Of a stretch of DNA of 64,000 bases, positions 58,400-64,000 are shown piece by piece. The stretch is from NCBI GenBank assembly GCA_903934325.1, contig CAIZNH010000006.1, positions 30,401-94,400 on the forward strand, in the 5' to 3' direction. Below the pieces are notes generated by a model. It had not been told where the DNA came from, made no database searches, and was given only the letters and a program-made list of their open reading frames with translations. The DNA comes from an uncultured Alphaproteobacteria bacterium (GTDB taxonomy: Bacteria > Pseudomonadota > Alphaproteobacteria > Sphingomonadales > Sphingomonadaceae). Each line of letters starts with the position of its first letter. Position 1 is the first letter of the stretch. Both the position numbers and the translations under genes were made by a program.

Positions 58400-58885
58400 A
58401 TGCAAGGCAGCAATCGGCGGGAAGCGCTCGGAATAGGGCTTACTCTTACTGCGACACCCGTGGCAGCCCTGAATGGCGATGATGCCGCTTCGGCCGAGGC
58501 CGCCTTGTTCTCCTTCCTGCGCAGCTTTGCCGCCTGCGATCTGCCGGCGATGGAAGCCGCCTTCGCGCCCGATGCGACCAGCTTCAACGCGGTGAACGCG
58601 GGCGCCGGCGATCCCGCGCCCGAGCGGCAAAGCCTCAAGCGCGCGCCGGGAATGCCGGACGGCATGCGCCGGTTAGCACTCACCCTCCCGAAAGAGCGGC
58701 CCGGACCGCCGTATCACCGCCCCGATCTGAACAACGATCTGATGGTGCAAGTGGTGGGTGACATCGCGCTGTGCACCTTCCACTTCGAAAATCCCGAACG
58801 TCTCGGGAGGCGCACGATCATCCTTGTCCGCCGCGCCGGCGGCTGGAAGATCCTCCATCTCCATGCTTCCAACCAGCAGCTCTGA
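58400..58885 (+). CDS. NTF2-like / SnoaL-fold protein with N-terminal export-like segment
   Basis: A 161-residue protein. It starts MQGSNRREALGIGLTLTATPVAAL, which looks like a twin-arginine-type signal, then a cone-fold domain: AEAALFSFLRSFAACDLPAMEAAFAPDATSFN and VQVVGDIALCTFHFENPE to AGGWKILHLHASN, as in DUF4440/SnoaL proteins. AAGGAAATT precedes the ATG. Function unknown; such domains bind small ligands or act as hydrolases. It lies divergent from the sugar-transferase gene. Confidence 0.75.
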   Translation: MQGSNRREALGIGLTLTATPVAALNGDDAASAEAALFSFLRSFAACDLPAMEAAFAPDATSFNAVNAGAGDPAPERQSLKRAPGMPDGMRRLALTLPKERPGPPYHRPDLNNDLMVQVVGDIALCTFHFENPERLGRRTIILVRRAGGWKILHLHASNQQL

Positions 58886-58900
58886 CCAGAGCCGCGACGA

Positions 58901-60253
58901 TCAGGAACCCGGCCTCAAACGCGGCAGATCGCTGGCCATGCGGGCGGGTGCAGGCGTGAGGCACTCCGCCCGTCCGCAGCGCAGGCACGGCGTGCCGAGC
59001 GGCACGGCATCGGCAGGATCGAGCGAGACGCCGCGGGCATAGGCAAGCTCGGCGGCAAAGCGCGCCTCGATCCCCAGCACCACCGCACGGCGCGCCGCGC
59101 AGGTCACGCCGTCGCCATCGACCGTGCGGGTGATGGTGAACCAGTGGCGCGGAGTGGCCTCGCCCTCGGCGAAGGTCACGGCCTGGGTCAGCACTGTGCC
59201 CGGCCGTTCAAAGGCGCCATAGGGGATCCATGCGGGCCAGCGCGCGCCTTCGAGCGGATAGAGCGCGCCCGATCCCCCCGCGGTAAAGCTTTCGAGCCGT
59301 CCGGCGCGGTCGATGGTTGCCATGAAGAACGGCAGGCCCCGCTCCCCCACTCGCCCGAGCGTGGTGAGCCGCTGGGCGGCCTGATCAAAGCTGACCGCAA
59401 AGCGGCGTTGCAGCACCGCAAGATCATAACCGGTCTGCTCGCAGGCGCGCAGGAAGCGGCGGTAGGGCAGCAGCAGCGCGCCGGCGAGATAATCGGTGAT
59501 GTGTTCGCCGAAGATGTGCCTGGCCTCGCCCGAGGGCAGATTGGCGCCCGCTACCAGCGTCTCGATCGCCTCGCGCATCTCCAGCGCCCCGACCTGCCGC
59601 GCGATCTGGAACCGCCGTGCCGCACCGGGGAGCATTTCGGAGAGCTGCAACTGGCGGGCGTGAAGATCGAGCCTGTGGACCTGCCCCGGCATCACCTCGG
59701 CAGGGAGGATGCGCACTGTCATGCGGTGCTTCTCGCGCAGCCGTTCGCCCAGCGCCGCGCTGATTTCCCCGCGCGACAGGCGCAGTTCGTCGGCGAGGTC
59801 CTCGGCCGCGTGATCGAGATCGGCAAAGTGGTTCTGCCAGCGCTCGATCGCCCGGCGTGCGGCAACTTCGGGGTCTTCGGCTTCGGCCATACCCGTGCCG
59901 GCATGATCATAGAGCCGCGCAAAGGCCGCCGCGATCTGCGGGGCGGCGGCAAGGAATTCCTGCACCTCCTCACGATCAATCCCGAGATCGGCAAAGCGCT
60001 TGTCCGCCATGCGCCGCACCAGCCCGTCGAGCCCGCCGATCGCCTCGTCCTCGCGCAGGGAGCGCGGATCGAAGTCGAACCGCTCGATCACCTGCACCAG
60101 CACGCGGGCCGAGAGCGGGCGCTGGTTGCGCTCGATCAGGTTGAGATAGGACGGCGAGATGCCGAGCATCGCGGCCATCGCCGCCTGGGTCAGCCCGTCG
60201 CGTTTGCGCAGGCGGCGCAGCGCCGGCCCGGCGAGAAGATTGCTGTCTGCCAT
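58901..60253 (-). CDS. ScfR/RamB-type XRE transcriptional regulator
   Basis: A 450-residue regulator. Residues 8-64 are an HTH_3 domain (LRRLRKRDGLTQAAMAAMLGISPSYLNLIERNQRPLSARVL), the middle is an ImmA/IrrE-like region without an intact HExxH (ARHIFGEHITDYLAGALLLPYRRF), and the C-terminal DUF2083 domain ends with cysteines GTPCLRCGRAECLTPA. Proteins of this type sense short-chain acyl-CoA and control glyoxylate or propionate genes. Divergent placement from aceA supports control of isocitrate lyase. Confidence 0.88.
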   Translation of the reverse strand: MADSNLLAGPALRRLRKRDGLTQAAMAAMLGISPSYLNLIERNQRPLSARVLVQVIERFDFDPRSLREDEAIGGLDGLVRRMADKRFADLGIDREEVQEFLAAAPQIAAAFARLYDHAGTGMAEAEDPEVAARRAIERWQNHFADLDHAAEDLADELRLSRGEISAALGERLREKHRMTVRILPAEVMPGQVHRLDLHARQLQLSEMLPGAARRFQIARQVGALEMREAIETLVAGANLPSGEARHIFGEHITDYLAGALLLPYRRFLRACEQTGYDLAVLQRRFAVSFDQAAQRLTTLGRVGERGLPFFMATIDRAGRLESFTAGGSGALYPLEGARWPAWIPYGAFERPGTVLTQAVTFAEGEATPRHWFTITRTVDGDGVTCAARRAVVLGIEARFAAELAYARGVSLDPADAVPLGTPCLRCGRAECLTPAPARMASDLPRLRPGS

Positions 60254-60262
60254 GGCTGTGGT

Positions 60263-60335
60263 TTGTAAATTACTTTACCGATTGACACAAGAATGTTGGA
60301 TAATGTCGGTATGGCGACAAGATTTCTTGTAAGTT
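60263..60335. promoter_or_regulatory. ScfR/aceA intergenic operator region
   Basis: Two copies of TTGTAA[A/G]TT at 60263-60271 and 60327-60335, 64 bp apart on the same strand, and an overlapping perfect palindrome ACAAGA-TT-TCTTGT at 60317-60330. TTGACA at 60282-60287 may be a -35 element. The repeats resemble RamB sites in actinobacteria. They lie between the regulator and aceA. Confidence 0.55.
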
Positions 60336-60434
60336 TTCCTGTCGTGCTGCGCCGCAACACGGCAGAGCGAGCCCATCCCATAGCGCGAGTCTCTCACCCG
60401 GCTCGCCGCTCCCCAGGATGGACAGGAGAACGCC

Positions 60435-62033
60435 ATGACCTACCAGAACACCATCGCCCGGATGCGCGACATCGTCACCGCGAACGGACCGAGCTGGGCC
60501 GCAATCGATCCCGAAAGCGCCGCGCGCATGGCGATCCAGAACCGCTTCGCCACCGGCCTCGACATCGCCAAGTACACCGCCAAGATCATGCGCGCCGACA
60601 TGGCCGCCTATGATGCCGACACGGCCAACTACACCCAGTCGCTGGGTTGCTGGCACGGCTTCATCGCGCAGCAGAAGCTGATCGCGATCAAGAAGCACTT
60701 CGGCACCACCAAGCAGCGTTACCTCTACCTCTCGGGCTGGATGGTCGCCGCGCTGCGCAGCGAGTTCGGCCCCCTGCCCGACCAGTCGATGCACGAGAAG
60801 ACCTCGGTGCCCGCGCTGATCGAGGAGCTCTACACCTTCCTGAAGCAGGCCGACGCCCGCGAACTGGGCATGATGTTCCGCGCCCTCGACGCCGCCCGCA
60901 AGGCCGGTGACGCGGTCGAAGCCAAGCGCCTCGAAAACGCCATCGACAATTACGAAACCCATGTCGTGCCGATCATCGCCGACATCGACGCGGGCTTCGG
61001 CAATGCGGAAGCGACCTATCTCCTCGCCAAGAAGATGATCGAAGCCGGTGCCTGCGCGCTCCAGATCGAAAACCAGGTCTCGGACGAAAAGCAGTGCGGC
61101 CACCAGGACGGCAAGGTCACCGTGCCGCACGAGGACTTCCTCCAGAAAATCCGCGCCTGCCGCATGGCCTTCCTCGAAATGGGCGTGGATGACGGCGTGA
61201 TTGTCGCCCGCACCGATTCGCTCGGCGCCGGCCTCACCAAGCAGATCGCCTTCTCGAAGGAGCCCGGCGATCTGGGCGACCAATACAACAGCTTCCTTGA
61301 TGCCGAGGAAGTCGATCCCGCCAACATCACCAATGGCCAGGTCTTCATCAGCCGCGACGGCAAGCTGCTTTCCCCCAAGCGCCTGCCCTCGAACCTCTAC
61401 CAGTTCCGCGCCGGCACGGGCGAGGACCGCGTCGTGCTCGACTGCATCACCTCGCTCCAGAACGGCGCTGACCTGCTGTGGATCGAGACCGAAAAGCCCC
61501 ATGTCGAGCAGATCGCCGGCATGGTCGACCGGATCCGCGAAGTCGTGCCGAACGCCAAGCTGGTCTACAACAATTCGCCCAGCTTCAACTGGACGCTGAA
61601 CTTCCGCCAGCAGGTGTTCGACGCCTGGGAAGCGGCGGGCAAGGACGTGTCGGCCTATGATCGCGCTCGCCTGATGAGCGTCGACTATGACGGCACCGCG
61701 CTGTCGGACGAAGCTGACGAGAAGATCCGCACCTTCCAGCGCGATGCGGCGGCTCGCGCCGGCATCTTCCACCACCTCATCACCCTGCCGACCTACCACA
61801 CGGCAGCGCTGAGCACCGACAACCTCGCCCGCGAGTATTTCGGCGAGGCGGGCATGCTCGGCTACGTCAAGAACGTGCAGCGCGAGGAAATCCGTCAGGG
61901 CATCGCCTGTGTGAAGCACCAGAACATGTCGGGCTCCGACATCGGTGACGATCACAAGGAATACTTCGCCGGTGAAGCGGCCCTCAAGGCAGGCGGCGCG
62001 CACAATACCATGAATCAGTTCGAGGCTGCGTAA
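60435..62033 (+). CDS. aceA: Isocitrate lyase (long form)
   Basis: Splits isocitrate into glyoxylate and succinate, the entry step of the glyoxylate shunt for growth on acetate or fatty acids. The 532-residue protein is the longer class, with the catalytic cysteine near residue 219 in KQCGHQDGKV (the signature reads KQCGHQ rather than KKCGH), PIIADIDAGFGNAEATYLLAK for metal binding, and YNNSPSFNW. GGAGAA precedes the start. Control by the divergent ScfR-type regulator is likely. Malate synthase is not in the window. Confidence 0.96.
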   Translation: MTYQNTIARMRDIVTANGPSWAAIDPESAARMAIQNRFATGLDIAKYTAKIMRADMAAYDADTANYTQSLGCWHGFIAQQKLIAIKKHFGTTKQRYLYLSGWMVAALRSEFGPLPDQSMHEKTSVPALIEELYTFLKQADARELGMMFRALDAARKAGDAVEAKRLENAIDNYETHVVPIIADIDAGFGNAEATYLLAKKMIEAGACALQIENQVSDEKQCGHQDGKVTVPHEDFLQKIRACRMAFLEMGVDDGVIVARTDSLGAGLTKQIAFSKEPGDLGDQYNSFLDAEEVDPANITNGQVFISRDGKLLSPKRLPSNLYQFRAGTGEDRVVLDCITSLQNGADLLWIETEKPHVEQIAGMVDRIREVVPNAKLVYNNSPSFNWTLNFRQQVFDAWEAAGKDVSAYDRARLMSVDYDGTALSDEADEKIRTFQRDAAARAGIFHHLITLPTYHTAALSTDNLAREYFGEAGMLGYVKNVQREEIRQGIACVKHQNMSGSDIGDDHKEYFAGEAALKAGGAHNTMNQFEAA

Positions 62034-62057
62034 GCGCTTCTTACAAGGTGGGAGAGA

Positions 62058-62093
62058 ATCCCGGGAGGACCGGACAATCCGGCCTTCCGGGAT
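62058..62093 (+). terminator. Hairpin after aceA
   Basis: Long stem: ATCCCGG / CCGGGAT, GAGG / CCTT and CCGGA / TCCGG with one bulged A and a CAA loop. Placed 25 bp after the aceA stop and before the small gene. No T-run, so it may be a partial terminator or processing site. Confidence 0.6.
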
Positions 62094-62145
62094 GCCCCCG
62101 AAGGGCCTAAGAGCCTGCGGGTGACATCACCCAGCGGAGAGTGAC

Positions 62146-62331
62146 ATGAGCGATACCGATACCCCGAAGACCGAACCCGCCCGCGCCCGTGCGCTGCTCT
62201 CGACGGCGGACATGAAGCTGCTGCGCCGCGCGCTGGAAAGCCACGCGCGCGCCACCGAAGACCGCGAGGAGCTGGCGAAGATCAACGCCCTGCACCACCG
62301 CCTCGGGACCTACGTTCCCGCTTCGGAATAA
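62146..62331 (+). CDS. Conserved small hypothetical protein downstream of aceA
   Basis: A 61-residue soluble, helical, charged protein: acidic start MSDTDTPKTEPARARALLST, then ADMKLLRRALESHARATEDREELAKINALHHRLGTYV. Codon use resembles the flanking genes and GGAGAG stands before the ATG. Its position after aceA, with a hairpin between and a strong terminator after, suggests co-transcription at lower level. No function recognised. Confidence 0.7.
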   Translation: MSDTDTPKTEPARARALLSTADMKLLRRALESHARATEDREELAKINALHHRLGTYVPASE

Positions 62332-62362
62332 CCCCTTTTCACAGTTCTCCTGGGGAGGAGAA

Positions 62363-62413
62363 ACGGCCGTCGGAATGCTCCTGAAAAGGCGCGATCCGGC
62401 GGCCGTCTTTTTT
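62363..62413 (+). terminator. Intrinsic terminator after the aceA unit
   Basis: An 11-bp stem, ACGGCCGTCGG / CCGGCGGCCGT with one G-T pair, followed by CTTTTTT. Just upstream is a smaller perfect hairpin TTCTCCT-GGGG-AGGAGAA (62345-62362). A classical intrinsic terminator. Confidence 0.88.
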
Positions 62414-62446
62414 GGGTCCGCTACATCGCCACTAGAGAGCGAGAAC

Positions 62447-62538
62447 GGTTGCGCAGCAACCGCAAGGCCGACCGGCCGCCCGCAGCGACGCGACCTTCAG
62501 GTCGCATGAGCGAGGATTTCGCACGCCGGATGGCGTGC
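62447..62538. repeat. Cluster of four perfect hairpins
   Basis: Consecutive inverted repeats: GGTTGC-GCA-GCAACC (62447-62461), GGCC-GACC-GGCC (62466-62477), GCGACCT-TC-AGGTCGC (62490-62505) and GCACGCC-GGAT-GGCGTGC (62521-62538). This layout looks like a dispersed REP-type element of Sphingomonadales. It lies between the aceA-unit terminator and the stop of the convergent M20 peptidase gene. Confidence 0.6.
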
Positions 62539-62550
62539 GGACCACAAAAG

Positions 62551-63867
62551 CTACTTCTTCAGCAAATCCAGCGTCGCGGAGGTCATGGCTTCGGTCGCGG
62601 TGGCGATCACCACCGGGGCGTCGGGCGCCCAGAACGGCGAGTGCAGCGAGGGCAGTTGGCTCTCGCCCTTCTGCGCCTTGTCCCATTCGGCCTTGGCCAC
62701 GCCGCCGACCCAGAAGATCAGCGATTCCACAGTCGCCTTGTCGGCGCGGTAGAACTGGCTGAAATCCTCGCCGCCCATCACGCTGGGCACTTCGAACACG
62801 CGGCCTTCAAAGCGGGTCTTGAGGCCCGTCATCACCCGGTCGGTGAATTCGGGGGTGTTGTAGGTGGCAGGCGTATAGGGATCCTGCACCGTCACGCGCG
62901 GCAGCTTGTCCTCGGGCATGCCCGCGGCCAGCGCCTCGCCCTTGGCGATCCGGGCGATCCCGTCGAGCAGCTTCTGGCGCGTCTCGTCCTTGTAGCTGCG
63001 CACGGTGATCTGCAGGCGCGCTTCATCGGGGATGATATTGTGCTTCGAGCCTGCCTGGAAACTGCCGACGGTGATCACCGCCGGCTCCAGCGGATCCCGC
63101 TCGCGGCTGATCAGCGTCTGCAGGCGGGTGACGATGCTGGAAGCGATGATGATCGGGTCCTTGGTGGTGTGCGGATAGGCTCCGTGCCCGCCGACACCGG
63201 GCACCACGACATCGACCGAATCGACATTGGCCAGCGCAAAGCCCTTGGAATAGCCGATGTTCCCGGCCGGAAACTGCGCGGCATCGTGGAAGGCGAGGAC
63301 ATAATCGGGCTTGGGGAAGCGGGTGTAGAGCCCGTCATCCAGCATCGCCTTGGCGCCCTCGCCGATTTCCTCGGCGGGCTGGAGGATCATCACCAGCGTA
63401 CCCGACCACTGGCTCTTGCGCGCCGCCATCTGCTGGGCGGTGCCGATCCACGCGGTCATGTGGGTATCATGGCCGCAGGCGTGCATCACCCCGGTCTCGA
63501 TCCCCGTCGCGGGCACGGCGCGGCGCTTGGAGGCGTAGGGCAGCCCGGTCTGTTCGATCACCGGCAGGCCGTCCATGTCGGCGCGCAGCATCACCACCGG
63601 GCCGGGGCCGTTCTTCATCACCGCGACCACGCCGGTCTTGCCGACGCTTTCGGTCACTTCAAAGCCCAGCGCACGGGCGCGGGCAGCGAGTTTCTTCGCG
63701 GTCTCGACCTCCTGGAAGGAGAGCTCGGGATTGGCGTGGAGATCCTGATAGAGCGTCACCAGCGCGGGCATGTCAGCCGCCACGGCCGCACGCAAATCAT
63801 CCGCCTTGGCAGGCACTGCGCCCAGCGCCAGCACGCTGGCTGCGGCGAGAAGAAGTTGGTTGCGCAT
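62551..63867 (-). CDS. Exported M20-family metallopeptidase/amidohydrolase
   Basis: A 438-residue secreted hydrolase. It has a signal peptide (NQLLLAAASVLALGAVPAKA, cut near residue 22) and the M20 fold: LHANPELSFQEVETAKK, RADMDGLPV, MHACGHDTHM with metal-binding His and Asp, LQPAEEIGEGAKAML with the catalytic Glu pair, a dimerisation insert with VGGHGAYPHTTKDPI, and VMGGEDFSQFY. It resembles IAA-amino-acid hydrolase/hippurate hydrolase-type enzymes. I start at 63867; a start at 63906 would put extra residues before the signal. Confidence 0.92.
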   Translation of the reverse strand: MRNQLLLAAASVLALGAVPAKADDLRAAVAADMPALVTLYQDLHANPELSFQEVETAKKLAARARALGFEVTESVGKTGVVAVMKNGPGPVVMLRADMDGLPVIEQTGLPYASKRRAVPATGIETGVMHACGHDTHMTAWIGTAQQMAARKSQWSGTLVMILQPAEEIGEGAKAMLDDGLYTRFPKPDYVLAFHDAAQFPAGNIGYSKGFALANVDSVDVVVPGVGGHGAYPHTTKDPIIIASSIVTRLQTLISRERDPLEPAVITVGSFQAGSKHNIIPDEARLQITVRSYKDETRQKLLDGIARIAKGEALAAGMPEDKLPRVTVQDPYTPATYNTPEFTDRVMTGLKTRFEGRVFEVPSVMGGEDFSQFYRADKATVESLIFWVGGVAKAEWDKAQKGESQLPSLHSPFWAPDAPVVIATATEAMTSATLDLLKK

Positions 63868-64000
63868 CGGCTGAGTCTCCCTGTTACGGGAGGGACAATG
63901 GCACACAGTGCGGCCCGATGAAACGTGGCTTTGCGCAGACCCCCCGCCCCGCCTCCCCGCCCGGCCACCATAACATAGTGGTACTATTGGTGGCCGGGCG
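63868..64000. other. Upstream region of the M20 gene at window edge
   Basis: 133 bp with no gene recognised. It holds GGAGACT-type ribosome-binding sequence for the M20 gene and an AT-rich stretch with ATAACATAGTGGTACTATTGG near the window end, possibly a promoter for the next gene. Confidence 0.4.

Overview
The window reads as one contiguous piece of a high-GC alphaproteobacterial chromosome, most likely Sphingomonadales and probably Erythrobacteraceae (Erythrobacter/Porphyrobacter type). Evidence: direct-repeat SOS boxes of the alphaproteobacterial form GTTC-N7-GTTC, a PEP-CTERM/exopolysaccharide regulatory block (PrsK, PrsR, TPR lipoprotein, sugar transferase), an ScfR-type regulator divergent from isocitrate lyase, a PstA with a long N-terminal extension, and intergenic hairpin repeats of a kind I associate with sphingomonads. 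Genes are packed tightly with many 1-4 bp stop/start overlaps. I saw no insertion sequence, prophage or CRISPR array.

Layout. 1-5241 (minus): housekeeping run xseB, ispA, coaD, cyclophilin, queA and a two-gene ABC-2 exporter cut by the window edge. 5310-9112 (plus): two small membrane proteins, purL and a DUF3052 gene. 9117-11559: two Coq4-family paralogues flanking a nitroreductase, with a matching operator-like motif in front of each Coq4 gene. 11678-21390: serB/miaA with overlapping divergent starts, the branched-chain amino-acid genes ilvB-ilvN-ilvC and leuA (both with attenuator-like leaders), YceI, an FMN alpha-hydroxyacid oxidase and an I78-like lipoprotein. 21473-27740: membrane, Sel1-like, amidohydrolase and nitronate monooxygenase genes, an AHH-nuclease pair and a flavodoxin-like gene. 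27820-29807: recJ and tRNA-Glu.

29935-36410: phosphate regulon phoR-pstC-pstA-pstB-phoU-(perfect parS)-phoB, with a Pho box in front of pstC and no pstS. 36427-46924: a DNA-damage region. One SOS box precedes a radical-SAM/UdgX-DUF4130/DnaE2 operon and a second precedes imuA-imuB; between them lie a membrane-anchored winged-helix regulator, a membrane protein and a PilZ gene. 47026-51848: amino-acid permease, panB, a TerC/DUF475 protein and a bile-acid/Na+ symporter-like protein. 51882-58216: the PEP-CTERM block, in which prsR carries an in-frame amber codon exactly at the Walker A lysine. 58400-64000: an NTF2-like gene, ScfR/aceA, a conserved small protein and a secreted M20 peptidase.

The points most worth a second look are the PrsR amber codon, the SOS-controlled radical-SAM/UdgX/DnaE2/ImuAB set with a palindromic repeat inserted in frame in dnaE2, the leucine-rich leuA leader, the ilvB leader hairpin that mimics its own start codon, the perfect parS site, and the co-marked pair of Coq4 genes.
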